A stretch of 64,000 nucleotides of DNA, taken from positions 124,001-188,000 of the forward strand of contig NZ_JADQDO010000001.1 in assembly GCF_015694465.1 (NCBI RefSeq), read 5' to 3'. Positions 42,434 through 51,984 of this stretch are shown piece by piece. Each line of letters opens with the position of its first letter. Position 1 is the stretch's first letter. The notes beneath the pieces are model-generated. The model was given only the letters and a program-made list of their open reading frames with translations, made no database searches and was not told the DNA's origin. Made by a program: the position numbers and the translations under genes. Origin of the DNA: Microvirga alba (GTDB taxonomy: Bacteria > Pseudomonadota > Alphaproteobacteria > Rhizobiales > Beijerinckiaceae).

Positions 42434-44128
42434 ATGGACGCAACCCGGACGCTCATCCAAATGATTGGCAGTGTCGCCCTTCTCTTATGGGGGGTGCGCA
42501 TGGTGCGCACGGGCGTGACCCAGGCGCTTGGAGCCGAATTGCGGAGGCTGGTTGCCTTATCGTCGCGAAACCGCATCGCGGCTTTCTTTAGCGGCCTGAT
42601 CGCAACGACGCTGTTGCAGTCGAGCACTGCCATGGCGCTCGTCATCGGTTCTTTTGCTGGGCAAGGCATCATTGGGCTGTCGGCTGCGCTGGCCGTGATG
42701 TTGGGCGCCGACGTTGGTTCCACGCTCGCGGCACAACTCCTGGCCTTCGACATCAAATGGCTCTGGGCGGTTCTCGTCGCGGGCGGATACGTTCTTTACA
42801 GCAGCCGCGAAAGCGCGGCGGGCGCCGCACGTGCGATCATCGGCCTTGGTTTTCTTCTCTTGGCTCTGCAGGAACTAAGCGTGGCCGCCGTTACGCTGCG
42901 CGAGGCACCCACCTTGCGCGTCGTCCTCGGGGCTGTAGGCGCAGAGCCACTCATTGCGCTCGGCATCGCGGCGCTTCTGACCTGGGCGGCCCATTCCAGT
43001 CTTGCCATCGTTCTTTTCGTGATGTCGCTAGCGGGAAGCGGTGTTATTCCAGTGTCGGTGGCGCTCACCCTTGTGCTCGGGGCCAATATCGGCGGCGCCT
43101 TTGCTCCCTGGGTAGCGCTTGCTGGTTCGCCGCCTGCTGCACGTCGTGTGCCTCTGGGCAACCTCCTCATGCGCGGGGTTGTCGGTCTCGCCGTCGTGCC
43201 TTTCGTCGACTATGCTGCCGAATGGACGTCCTCCTTCGTTGAGGACGCGGCGCGAAGCGTGGTCCTTTTCCACACGGCCTTCAATCTCGGCGTTGCACTT
43301 CTTGGCCTTCCTTTCGTCGGCGTTCTTGCCAATCTTCTGCAGCGGTGGGGCGACGAGCCCGCGGGCGCGGGCGACGAAGGCAAACCGCGCCATTTGGAGA
43401 GGAGCGTGCTCGACACGCCGTCCGAGGCACTTGCATGCGCATTGCGCGAGTCGTTGCGCATGGGAGACCTGGTCGCCACCATGCTGCACGATGTGATCGC
43501 CGCCATCGAAGGCAACGATCAGATACCGCTGAAGGATATCGAGAAGGCGGACGACACCGTCGACCGTTTACACGAAGCCATCAAGCTCTACCTCGTCGAG
43601 GCTTCGAAGGCGCCGATGACGGAAGAGGAAAGTCGTCGCCTCTTGGAGATCCTGACCTTCACGACCAATCTGGAACATATCGGCGACATCATCGATAAGA
43701 ACCTCCTGGGGCTTGCCGCCAAGAAGGTGAGACGACAACTCTCGTTCTCCGCCGAAGGGTTGGAAGACATCCGTGCCTTCCACGCGCGTGTCATCGAGAC
43801 GATGCGTCTTGCCGCCAATGTGTTCGCCACGCGCGATGTCGGCTTGGCCCGCAGGCTCTTTGCCGACAAAAGCGCCATGCGCGCGGCGGAGCGCAACGCG
43901 ACCGAGAGCCACTTCGTGCGCCTGAAGGATGGCAGGCCTGAGTCGATCGAGACCAGCTCCATCCATATCGACATCATCCGAGACCTCAAGCGCATCCACG
44001 GCCACCTTACGGCCACGGCTTACCCGCTGCTAGAAGCCCAGGGCGATCTTGCGGAGTCGCGGCTCAGGAATCAGAGCACCAAGGATCGTCGGGACGATCT
44101 TTCGTTGTCCGTGAGCGGGCGTACCTGA
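42434..44128 (+). CDS. Na+/phosphate cotransporter family protein with C-terminal PhoU-like domain
   Basis: A 564-residue membrane protein of the NptA/YjbB family. The N-terminal part has two related hydrophobic repeats containing the QSSTA motif (TLLQSSTAMALVIGSF) and a later HSSLAIVLFVMSLAG. Residues about 350-555 form a PhoU-like helical domain (LVATMLHDVIAAIE, TTNLEHIGDIIDKNLL). Such proteins move phosphate with sodium; YjbB is an exporter. The start is ATG 42434; no strong Shine-Dalgarno. Standing just after the surE operon it could handle phosphate released by SurE. Confidence 0.9.
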   Translation: MDATRTLIQMIGSVALLLWGVRMVRTGVTQALGAELRRLVALSSRNRIAAFFSGLIATTLLQSSTAMALVIGSFAGQGIIGLSAALAVMLGADVGSTLAAQLLAFDIKWLWAVLVAGGYVLYSSRESAAGAARAIIGLGFLLLALQELSVAAVTLREAPTLRVVLGAVGAEPLIALGIAALLTWAAHSSLAIVLFVMSLAGSGVIPVSVALTLVLGANIGGAFAPWVALAGSPPAARRVPLGNLLMRGVVGLAVVPFVDYAAEWTSSFVEDAARSVVLFHTAFNLGVALLGLPFVGVLANLLQRWGDEPAGAGDEGKPRHLERSVLDTPSEALACALRESLRMGDLVATMLHDVIAAIEGNDQIPLKDIEKADDTVDRLHEAIKLYLVEASKAPMTEEESRRLLEILTFTTNLEHIGDIIDKNLLGLAAKKVRRQLSFSAEGLEDIRAFHARVIETMRLAANVFATRDVGLARRLFADKSAMRAAERNATESHFVRLKDGRPESIETSSIHIDIIRDLKRIHGHLTATAYPLLEAQGDLAESRLRNQSTKDRRDDLSLSVSGRT

Positions 44129-44163
44129 ACGAATCCCGCATCGAAAACACAAGCCAGAAAGCG

Positions 44164-44190
44164 TAATGCCCCGCCTGGCGCGGGGCATTA
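44164..44190. terminator. Bidirectional hairpin between convergent genes
   Basis: TAATGCCCCGC (44164-44174) and GCGGGGCATTA (44180-44190) are exact complements around a 5-base loop, between the phosphate cotransporter gene and the leftward aco-like operon. Confidence 0.8.
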
Positions 44191-44255
44191 TCGTTCGATT
44201 CGTCGGGTCAGGCGAAGAAAAATCGCCGACCAGTATGCGCGGCCGGCGGCATGAC

Positions 44256-45644
44256 TTATCCGAGGCCTGCGAGTTCGGCCGCAAGCCGCCCCACTGCACG
44301 CTTCTGCTCGAGCTGCGGCATGTGACCTGTCGCTGGGAACATGTGGACGGCAACCGCGCCAGGCAGGCCCGTTGCGTGACGGGCCGGGATGACCCGGTCC
44401 TCCGTGCCAAATACGACCTTTACCGGCCAGTCGAAGTGCTCAAACAGGTGGCGGATACTGAAGGCCTGGGTGCCATCCGGGAAGAGATGGGCCGCGAGCC
44501 GCTCCTGTGATCGCGTCAGATCGCCGGTGCGTGCCCGGAGGGTTGCGCTCACGAAGGATGCGCCAAGGCTGCGTTCATCGAAGGCGAGCTCACGAACCCA
44601 CGGAGCCAAGCTAGCCTCGCTCGTGGCACGCAGGATACCGGAGATGAAGGCGCCATTCATATCGGGCCCGAGCCCTGCCGGTGACAGCAGCATCAAAGAA
44701 CGGATGTCCAGTTGGGACTGGGCTGCAACCGTTGCTGCAACAGCAGCGCCGAGGGAATGACCGATGAGATGAAGGGTATCGACGCCTTCGCTGAGGAGGG
44801 TGTCCAGGACCGATGAGGCGAGATCGTCGAGCGAGTTCTCGTCGGAAAGGGGAGAGCGTCCGTGCCCGGGCAGATCGATCCCGAGGATCGGTCGATCAGC
44901 GGGCATGGAGGGAAGGGCGGGACGCCAGCTGTTCAAGTCGGAACCGAAACCATGGATCAGCACGAGCGGTGTGCCTGTTCCCTGGCGCAGCCACACACGG
45001 TGTAGAGGTCCGGATTCGCGCGGAGCGGAAGCCGCATTTTGCCTCGCGGGAACCCGGCAGGAGCGACGTGTCGCGGGAGCAGCAGGGCGCTCTTGTGTGA
45101 ATGCGCTGGAGTTCGTGGCATCGATATGCTCCAGCACATCGCTGTACTGGATGCGTCCACGAGGTCCCGATCCGCGCAGCCCGCTCAGCTCGATCCTATG
45201 CTCACGGGCGAGGCGGCGAGCCAGCGGAGTGGCGCGGGTGGCATTCGACCCAATGGCGGCAGGCACCCATGCGCTCGACGGTGCGGCGGGCGCCAAAGCC
45301 GGTGATATCTCAGCGGGGAGCGCGGCCTCGGCGGGCGCGCCAGTGGCGGTCGGAATGTCGACGGGCAGTTCGGGCGCGGCATGCACCGGGCCCTTATACG
45401 CCTCGTGTTCGCCGTAAATCATGGCAACCACGCTGCCGACCGGCACTTCGAGCCCTTCCTCGCCCGTCATGTCGCGGATGATGCCGGAGACCGGAGCCTC
45501 GATCTCCATCGCAGCCTTGTCGGTCTCGATCTCGAAGATCACCTGGCCCTTTTCGACCTTGGCGTTTTCCTTGACAAACCAGCGCGAGACTTTGCCTGCC
45601 GCCATATCCATGTCGACGCGCGGCAGGATCACTTCAGTCGGCAT
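44256..45644 (-). CDS. acoC: Acetoin dehydrogenase-type E2 (lipoyl domain + alpha/beta hydrolase)
   Basis: A 462-residue E2-like subunit. Residues 1-80 are a biotinyl/lipoyl domain with the modified Lys43 in EIETDKAAMEI, residues about 135-170 a peripheral-subunit-binding domain (PLARRLAREHRIELSGLRGSGPRGRI in pieces), and 220-462 an alpha/beta hydrolase instead of the usual acyltransferase, with Ser297 in GHSLG, Asp416 in GTEDRV and His441 in TGHMP. This is the AcoC layout. The substrate may be acetoin or another alpha-hydroxyketone or 2-oxo acid. No E3 gene adjoins. Confidence 0.88.
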   Translation of the reverse strand: MPTEVILPRVDMDMAAGKVSRWFVKENAKVEKGQVIFEIETDKAAMEIEAPVSGIIRDMTGEEGLEVPVGSVVAMIYGEHEAYKGPVHAAPELPVDIPTATGAPAEAALPAEISPALAPAAPSSAWVPAAIGSNATRATPLARRLAREHRIELSGLRGSGPRGRIQYSDVLEHIDATNSSAFTQERPAAPATRRSCRVPARQNAASAPRESGPLHRVWLRQGTGTPLVLIHGFGSDLNSWRPALPSMPADRPILGIDLPGHGRSPLSDENSLDDLASSVLDTLLSEGVDTLHLIGHSLGAAVAATVAAQSQLDIRSLMLLSPAGLGPDMNGAFISGILRATSEASLAPWVRELAFDERSLGASFVSATLRARTGDLTRSQERLAAHLFPDGTQAFSIRHLFEHFDWPVKVVFGTEDRVIPARHATGLPGAVAVHMFPATGHMPQLEQKRAVGRLAAELAGLG

Positions 45645-45645
45645 T

Positions 45646-46644
45646 TCAGGCCTCCTTGCAAACGAGCTTGCGCGCAGCAGCGACGATATCGGGAACCTGA
45701 GGTACCGCGGCCTTTTCGAGTTCTGGATTATACGGAAGAGGAGACTCAGCGCCGCCCAGGCGCATCACGGGCGCGTCGAGGTAGTCGAAAGCCTCGCTCT
45801 CGACGATGGCGGCGCTGATCTCCGCGCCGATTCCCAAGGTTTTCACGCCCTCGTAGACGCAGAGAAGCCGCGAGGTCTTCTTCACGCTTTCGATAATGGC
45901 CGGGGTATCCATTGGACGCAGCGAGCGCAGATCGATCACCTCGACGTCGATGCCTTCTTCCGCGAGCTGAGCCGCAGCATCGAGCGATTTGTGCACCATG
46001 ATAGAGGTGGCGACGATCGTGAGATCGCGACCGTGACGGCGCGTTTCCGACTTGCCGATCGGCACGGTGTAGTGGCCCTCGGGCACCGGGCCTTTCATCT
46101 TGTAGAGCAGCTTGTGCTCGAAGATCATGACAGGATCTGGATCCGCCACGGCAGCAAGCAGCATCCCCTTGGCATCATGGGGCGTCGAAGGCTGAAGCAC
46201 CTTCAGCCCGGGCACATGAGCGAGCCAGGCCTCGAGGCTCTGGCTGTGCTGGGCCGCAGCCCCGGTGCCGGAGCCTGCTGGGAAGCGCATGACGAGAGGC
46301 ACCGAGACATTGCCGCCGAGCATGTAGCGCATCTTGGCGGCCTGGTTCACGATCTGCTCCATGGCGAGCGTCGCGAAGTCCGAGAACTGGAATTCGAAGA
46401 TCGGGCGCATGCCGGTGACGGCCGCACCAATTGCCACACCCGCGCCGCCGAGTTCGGAAATGGGAGTGTCCATGACCCGGTCCTCGCCGAAGCGATGGAC
46501 CAGATCGCCGGTCACCTGGAAGGCGCCGCCATAAATGCCGATGTCCTCGCCCATGAGGAAGACGCGCTCATCGGCCTCCATGGCGATGGCCATCGCCTCT
46601 TGGATCGCTTGGGCATAGCTGAGTTCGCGAACATTCGCATCCAT
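45646..46644 (-). CDS. acoB: Acetoin/2-oxo-acid dehydrogenase E1 beta subunit
   Basis: A 332-residue TPP-dependent E1 beta subunit. It has [47 protein letters not shown], and the C-terminal transketolase part [19 protein letters not shown] 46644 (MDANVREL) lies 7 bases after the E1 alpha stop; an ATG at 46668 overlapping that gene is an alternative. One base separates its stop from the start of the E2 gene. Confidence 0.92.
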   Translation of the reverse strand: MDANVRELSYAQAIQEAMAIAMEADERVFLMGEDIGIYGGAFQVTGDLVHRFGEDRVMDTPISELGGAGVAIGAAVTGMRPIFEFQFSDFATLAMEQIVNQAAKMRYMLGGNVSVPLVMRFPAGSGTGAAAQHSQSLEAWLAHVPGLKVLQPSTPHDAKGMLLAAVADPDPVMIFEHKLLYKMKGPVPEGHYTVPIGKSETRRHGRDLTIVATSIMVHKSLDAAAQLAEEGIDVEVIDLRSLRPMDTPAIIESVKKTSRLLCVYEGVKTLGIGAEISAAIVESEAFDYLDAPVMRLGGAESPLPYNPELEKAAVPQVPDIVAAARKLVCKEA

Positions 46645-46651
46645 GGCAGAC

Positions 46652-47680
46652 TCAATTCGTGTAGACATAGCGGGTGACGTCGGAGGGCGAGGGCAAAGGG
46701 CTGGCTTTCGCGAATTCGAGACCCTCGGCGATTTCAACCTCGACCTCGGCGCGAATTTTTTCGATCTCATCCGGCGTGATCAGGCCCAGCTCCGTCAGTT
46801 CCTTCTCAAAGATCCCGATGGGATCGCGCGCCTGCCAGGCCTCGATTTCCTCCTTCGTCCGATAGCGATTGCGATCCGAGCGCGAGTGACCGCGAATGCG
46901 GTAAGTCTTGCTCTCGATCAGCGTCGGGCCTTCGCCGCGACGAGCGCGGTCACAGGCTTCGAAGGAGGCAGCTGCAACGGCACCGAAATTGTTGCCGTCG
47001 ACGATGACACCCGGCATCGCGTAGGCGCTGGCGCGATCGGCAATGTTCGGTACAGCCGTCGAACGCTTCGTCGAGGTGGACATGCCGTAGCCATTGTTCT
47101 CGCAAACGAAGATCACCGGCAGTTTCCAGATAGAGGCCATGTTGAGAGCCTCGTGAAACGCGCCTTCGTTGTTGGCGCCATCGCCGAAGAACGACACGAC
47201 GACGGAATCCTTGCCCTGCTTCTTAACGGACAGAGCCGCGCCGACGGCAATCGGAATGCCTCCGCCGACGATGCCATTCGCGCCGAGATTGCCCTTACCG
47301 ACATCGGCAATGTGCATGGAGCCGCCGCGTCCACGGCAATAGCCGTCCTCCTTGCCGAAGAACTCGGCAAGCATCTTCTTCACCTCGGCGCCCTTGCCGA
47401 TGCAATGGCCGTGGCCGCGGTGGGTGGAGGTGATGTAGTCGGCGTCGGTCAAGGGCGCGCAAATGCCGACGGCGCTGGCTTCCTGACCGATGGAAAGATG
47501 CATCGTGCCATGGATCAAGCCGCGCATGTAGGATTCTTCCGCGCTCTCCTCGAAACGACGGATGAGGTGCATCTTGCGGAGCGCTTCGCGCAATGCGTCC
47601 GTGGACAGACGCCGGTAAACATCTGGCAGGTTGGCGGCACGTGCCGGGGCAGCCGCCTTATCGGTCGTAGGTTGAGTCAT
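46652..47680 (-). CDS. acoA: Acetoin/2-oxo-acid dehydrogenase E1 alpha subunit
   Basis: A 342-residue TPP-binding E1 alpha subunit. The thiamine-diphosphate motif is [31 protein letters not shown]; the phosphorylation-loop region RIRGHSRSD is also conserved. It starts [18 protein letters not shown]. It forms an operon with the E1 beta and E2 genes, with the Rossmann/SAF-domain gene upstream (53 bp) on the same strand. Confidence 0.93.
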   Translation of the reverse strand: MTQPTTDKAAAPARAANLPDVYRRLSTDALREALRKMHLIRRFEESAEESYMRGLIHGTMHLSIGQEASAVGICAPLTDADYITSTHRGHGHCIGKGAEVKKMLAEFFGKEDGYCRGRGGSMHIADVGKGNLGANGIVGGGIPIAVGAALSVKKQGKDSVVVSFFGDGANNEGAFHEALNMASIWKLPVIFVCENNGYGMSTSTKRSTAVPNIADRASAYAMPGVIVDGNNFGAVAAASFEACDRARRGEGPTLIESKTYRIRGHSRSDRNRYRTKEEIEAWQARDPIGIFEKELTELGLITPDEIEKIRAEVEVEIAEGLEFAKASPLPSPSDVTRYVYTN

Positions 47681-47733
47681 GGCCGTTCTCGTGGCGGTTG
47701 GGGGCGCAGCGCTTCAGGGGCGCCCATTCAATC

Positions 47734-49062
47734 TCAGACAGCTGATGCGAAGCGCGCATCCGCTTCGTCGAGGCGGCGGCGAATTTGTGTGACGACAAAG
47801 GAGTCGTCCGGCTGGCAGTTCTCGTAGGTGAGCCGCTCGCCCGCCTTGATCGGCTTCAGAACCTTGGCGCGCTCGGAGAGACCCAGCGGAAGCGCGCGCG
47901 TGCTGCGCGCATCGCTCCAGGTCATGGCGAAACCACGGTAATCCGTCTCGCCGATCCTGCCTAGGATCTCGCCCGGCCGAAGGTCCCGCTTGGCAAGGGA
48001 GACGCATTCCGCGACAGGATAATCGAGGGGCTGCAGGTCGGGCTTGCCGAAAGCGACGGCCCGGGCGGCTGAGAGCGGCGTCTCCAGGCTGGTCAGATGA
48101 TAGGGACGGACGATCGAGAAGCACGGGCCGGGGCCCACCTTCAGGTCGATCATGCGCTCCAGAACGCGTGGGTGCTTCGGCTTCACGATGCAGAATACGC
48201 CCGGCGCGACGCCCTTGCCGATGGAGTAGTCGACGACGCCCGAACGGCTGAGTATGCCGCCATCCTCCTTGGTGCACAGCACCTGCGCCAGTTCCTCGCG
48301 CGTTGCCTTGGGGCCGTGCATGCCGGGGACATCCGGCACAAGGCCGGTGGCATTGGCAACGGCGACCATCTCGACCATGGTCTTGGTCCCGTCCACGAAC
48401 TCTACCAACATGCGGGCATTCATGTTGCGGGCGCGGGCTTCCTCTTCATAATCCGCAGGCATAGCGTCGAACTTGAGAGGGTTGTTCTTGCCCTTGCCGG
48501 CCGCCACGATCTCGAAGCCCAGACTCTGGGCGAAGCTGACGAGCTCCAGCGTGCAGGCAGGTTCGTCGCCGGCAGCGCCCGTATAGACTACACCGGCCTT
48601 GCGAGCCTCTTCCTTCAGGAAACGCCCGACAGTGATGTCGGCTTCCACGTTCAGCATTACGACGTGCTTGCCGTTCTTCATCGCTTCGAGGGCGAAAAGC
48701 GTACCGACATTCGGGTTGCCCGTGGCGTCGATCACCACGTCGATCCGTCCGGCAGCGCAGAGCGCGTTCATGTCGTCGGTGATCGCGATCTTGGAGGCTT
48801 CGATAGCGCGGTCGATGTCGGCGGCTCGCGATGCGTTCACCACGTCCTCGGCTGCATGGCCAGCCAAGAGAGCTGCGTCACGGGCGGCCTGCGGACGAAC
48901 CTCGGAAATCGCACCAATGCGCACGCCGGGCATGAGCGCGACCTCGACGACGATGTCGGTCCCCATCTGCCCTGCGCCAGCCAAGCCGACTGTGATCGGC
49001 CCGGATTTTTCCACCCGCGCTGCGAGCTCAGCTGCCAAGCCTAGCTGTGCCACCCGTGACAT
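47734..49062 (-). CDS. Homoserine-dehydrogenase-like oxidoreductase with C-terminal SAF domain (COG4091-like)
   Basis: A 442-residue protein. The N-terminal Rossmann motif is VGLAGAGQMGTDIVVE at about residues 24-39, followed by DVVIDATGNPNVGT and HVVMLNVEADITVG. Residues about 350-430 form a SAF domain (AECVSLAKRDLRPGEILGRIG ... LKPIKAGERLTYENCQPD), as in sugar-acid dehydratases and antifreeze-like proteins. The family is widespread in catabolic operons; its substrate is not settled to my knowledge. Its position before acoABC suggests that it makes the 2-oxo or hydroxyketone substrate for that complex. Confidence 0.87.
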   Translation of the reverse strand: MSRVAQLGLAAELAARVEKSGPITVGLAGAGQMGTDIVVEVALMPGVRIGAISEVRPQAARDAALLAGHAAEDVVNASRAADIDRAIEASKIAITDDMNALCAAGRIDVVIDATGNPNVGTLFALEAMKNGKHVVMLNVEADITVGRFLKEEARKAGVVYTGAAGDEPACTLELVSFAQSLGFEIVAAGKGKNNPLKFDAMPADYEEEARARNMNARMLVEFVDGTKTMVEMVAVANATGLVPDVPGMHGPKATREELAQVLCTKEDGGILSRSGVVDYSIGKGVAPGVFCIVKPKHPRVLERMIDLKVGPGPCFSIVRPYHLTSLETPLSAARAVAFGKPDLQPLDYPVAECVSLAKRDLRPGEILGRIGETDYRGFAMTWSDARSTRALPLGLSERAKVLKPIKAGERLTYENCQPDDSFVVTQIRRRLDEADARFASAV

Positions 49063-49666
49063 CGAATATACCTCTGTTCCGCTTAAATGATTGCTGTCAC
49101 GCTAGAGAACTTTTGTGTGTCGGTCAAGCAATGTGTTCACATATGCAATGCGAGCATTGGCTTTGATGGGTTGTCGAGTGCCTCCAAGCGATCCAGGTTC
49201 TGACTGTGCCATATGCCCGATCCCAGTGCGCTTCGAGGTGGCCTCAGTGGCGCAAACGGTAAGAGGCTGCCGCAGAATCTTTCTAGAACACTTGCGCAGT
49301 GCTGGCGTGAATTGTGCATGGAGCCAGGTCACGAAGTCACGCTCTCGCGGATTTTGGCGCCCTTCCGGCCCTCCAGTTCGCCTCGCGATGGTGAATGCTG
49401 GCCCGAAGGGGGCGTCGGCGTGAGTTGCCTGCACGGGGGTGCGGTCGTCGATATTGCCGATTGTGGTCATGCCAGCCACGCGGGTGCCCTGGATGCCGAG
49501 GAAGATTCACTTGCCGGCACGCTTTGGGCGCCCAGGTCACGTGATTTAAAGGAGGAGGTGGTCCTGAAGAACGGCAGGAGACACCGGCTTCAAGGCTGAG
49601 GTGGTGTGCGCTCCGACGAGAGGGCAACACAACGCCGATAGGGGGGCGGTCGAGGTCTCCGGGAGG
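49063..49666. other. Gene-poor interval between catabolic modules
   Basis: About 600 bases between the SAF-domain oxidoreductase start and the SorC(2) stop. Open frames exist on both strands (for example 49102-49479 minus) but none has a recognised domain or convincing start. The first ~70 bases left of 49130 must contain the promoter of the leftward operon. It may hold gene remnants. Confidence 0.4.
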
Positions 49667-50692
49667 TTAGGGCGAGGGTACGCCGACCGCTTTGAGGATC
49701 GAGGAAGCCGTGACTTCATCGGTGATAAAGGCTGTCGGCTTCACCATCCGAATAGCGCCAATGATCGCGTCGACCTTGCTCGGGCCGCCCGATGTGAGAA
49801 TCCTGTTCGGGGCCGAGGCGAGACTTTCTATCGGGATCGCCATGACGCGCTCGTTGGTGGGGTGCTCCACGAGACGGCCGTCGAGGCCATAAAAATAATA
49901 GAGCAAGTCGCCGACTGCACCTTCCTTGATCAAGGACAGCCTGTCTTGTTCAGAGAAATAGCCAAACCGATACGCGGTCGCATCCGGCGTCATGCCTCCG
50001 ACGCTGAGCAAGATGGTGTCGAGGGAGCTGCCTACTTCGAAAATCTCGGATAGTCCGCAACGCTCGACGAGCGCGCGCTTGGTCTCAATGCTATCGACCA
50101 GCGCCGGAGCGGGAAGCAGGAAACACTCCGCCTGAAGGAGTCGGGAGAACTGCCATGCGAATTCGGTTGGGTTGTACTGCTTAGCTCTCACAATGCCGCC
50201 CAGTAGCGACACGATCGAGATGTCGGGGATCTGACGATCGCTAATGAAATCGAGCGCCTGCAGCAGGGTCTTGCCCCACCCGACCCCGATCTTCATGCCC
50301 GGTTTAAGCAACTCGGAGATGAACTGGCCAGTCGCGGCAGCAATCGGCCTGGTCGGGTCGGCATCCCGGGAGGAGAGGGGGGCGACCACAGCCTCCCGAA
50401 TGCCGAACGCTCGCTCAAGCGCCATTTCGAGTGCCGTCAACTCGGACACGGTCCTGCTGAGGGAAATGCGGACTTCGTGCAGGTTTCTCGCATCCGATAG
50501 AAGCCGGACGACTGTGACGCGGCCAATTCCCAGGGCATCCGCGATGGCGCTCTGGGTCATCTCTTCGACGTGATACATCCAAGCAGCGCGAAGTCTAAGG
50601 CGATCCGAGCGGCGCCCGGCCGGAATGGGGGCATTTTCGGCTTCGACTGACGCGGCTGCAGCGTTCTTCTTTCGCGTCTTGTTTTGGCTCAT
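49667..50692 (-). CDS. SorC-family sugar-responsive transcriptional regulator (2)
   Basis: A 341-residue regulator and paralogue of the SorC protein at 35308-36282. The HTH is HVEEMTQSAIADALGIGRVTVVRLLSDARN, the sugar-binding domain contains IGVGWGKTLLQALDFI, ISIVSLLGGIV, TILLSVGGMTPDATAYRFG and RILTSGGPSKVDAIIGAI. A basic N-terminal tail (MSQNKTRKKNAAAA) precedes the HTH. It is divergent from the module D importer and could also influence the aco-like operon on its other side. Confidence 0.92.
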   Translation of the reverse strand: MSQNKTRKKNAAAASVEAENAPIPAGRRSDRLRLRAAWMYHVEEMTQSAIADALGIGRVTVVRLLSDARNLHEVRISLSRTVSELTALEMALERAFGIREAVVAPLSSRDADPTRPIAAATGQFISELLKPGMKIGVGWGKTLLQALDFISDRQIPDISIVSLLGGIVRAKQYNPTEFAWQFSRLLQAECFLLPAPALVDSIETKRALVERCGLSEIFEVGSSLDTILLSVGGMTPDATAYRFGYFSEQDRLSLIKEGAVGDLLYYFYGLDGRLVEHPTNERVMAIPIESLASAPNRILTSGGPSKVDAIIGAIRMVKPTAFITDEVTASSILKAVGVPSP

Positions 50693-50866
50693 AGCGGATT
50701 TGTAGCCTAGGCGGCCCCGTCATTCAACACGGGCTCTTATCAGAACATAACACGCTTCAAATATACAATTGCTCCGCGAAAATCCTGCCCTGCTCGCGAA
50801 GGGGCTCGGGGATGCGAGTGCAGCTGATCAAGTGAAAATCGCCGAATTTTGCCGACCGGCCGTGCT

Positions 50867-50915
50867 GTCACAAAGATTGTGACCGAAGCTTGACAAGCGG
50901 CATTGGCTGAACAAA
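50867..50915. promoter_or_regulatory. Operator/promoter region of module D importer
   Basis: GTCACAA (50867-50873) and TTGTGAC (50877-50883) form a perfect inverted repeat, TTGACA (50890-50895) is a possible -35 box just after it, and TGAACAAA (50908-50915) repeats exactly a half of the operator at 36366-36373. These elements lie between divergent SorC(2) and importer genes. Confidence 0.6.
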
Positions 50916-50953
50916 GATCAAAATTAAAATACAAACGTACATGGAGGTACGCT

Positions 50954-51979
50954 ATGATAAGGGTAACGCGTCGACAATTTGCTGGCGGGCTGATGGGGGC
51001 ATCGCTGCTGCCTTCGTCCGGCGTGCTCGCGCAGTCCAAAAAGCTCACTTTGTATATGGGGCCGCCCGAGCCGACATGCGCAGCGCTCACCGGCGCCTTC
51101 GAAAAGCAGACGGGCATCTCGCCGACGCTATTGCGCCTTTCGGCCGGTGAGGCGGTCAACCGCATCCGCGCTGAAAAAAGCAGACCGCAGGCGAGCGTTC
51201 TATATGGTATCGGCCTGCCGTCGATGATGACGCTGAAGGCAGACGGCCTTCTGCAGCCCTACAAGCCGAAGGGCATCGAAGACATCCCTGCCAAGTACGT
51301 GGATCCCGAAGGGTATTGGACAGGCATCGACGTCGACTTCATCGGCTTTGCCTCGAACAAGAAATTCCTGGAGGAGAAGGGTCTCAAGGCTCCGACGAGC
51401 TGGGAAGACCTCACGCGGCCGGAATTCGCTGGCCAGATCTGTCTCGGGAGCCCGGCGACCTCTGGTACCGGCTACACTTTCCTCACAACCGTTCTGCAGG
51501 TCATGGGCGAGGAGAAGGGCTGGGATTATCTGAAGCGGTTCAATGCCAACGTATCGCAATATACCCGCTCAGGCATCGGTCCAACGCAGCTCGTCGGGCG
51601 CGGCGAGGTCGGCGTCGGCATTCTCTTCGCTCACGATATCCTCGGCAGCATCGACAAGGGCTTCCCGCTGGAGATGACGCTGCCAAAGGAGGGAACCGGC
51701 TACGACCTGTTCTGTGCAGTCATGCTGAAGGATGCGCCCGAGCCTGAGGCCGCGCGCAGCTTCCTCGATTGGGCCGTGACGCCGCAATCCCAGGAGATCC
51801 TGGCTGCCTCGGAGTACTTCGACGTTCCGACGAACAAGAACGCGAAGATCCATGAACTCGTGAAGCCTTTCCAGGGCGCGAAACTCGTCGACTTTGACTT
51901 CGCTTGGGCTGGAAGCTCAGCGACCCGCCAGGCAATCATCGCGCGGTTCCAAAACGAGATCCTGGCTGGAAGGAAATAA
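50954..51979 (+). CDS. ABC transporter substrate-binding protein (AfuA/FbpA-like) (module D)
   Basis: A 341-residue periplasmic binding protein. The N-terminus MIRVTRRQFAGGLMGASLLPSSGVLAQ carries an RRQF twin-arginine-like signal. The mature part (KLTLYMGPPEPTCAALTGAF, YWTGIDVDFIGFASNKKFL, SPATSGTGYTFLTTVLQVMG) matches the same family as the module B protein but is clearly divergent. GGAGGT lies 6 bases before ATG 50954. Its ligand is unknown; the operon ends with a phosphopentomutase homologue, so a phosphorylated sugar is likely. Confidence 0.9.
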   Translation: MIRVTRRQFAGGLMGASLLPSSGVLAQSKKLTLYMGPPEPTCAALTGAFEKQTGISPTLLRLSAGEAVNRIRAEKSRPQASVLYGIGLPSMMTLKADGLLQPYKPKGIEDIPAKYVDPEGYWTGIDVDFIGFASNKKFLEEKGLKAPTSWEDLTRPEFAGQICLGSPATSGTGYTFLTTVLQVMGEEKGWDYLKRFNANVSQYTRSGIGPTQLVGRGEVGVGILFAHDILGSIDKGFPLEMTLPKEGTGYDLFCAVMLKDAPEPEAARSFLDWAVTPQSQEILAASEYFDVPTNKNAKIHELVKPFQGAKLVDFDFAWAGSSATRQAIIARFQNEILAGRK

Positions 51980-51984
51980 GCGTA

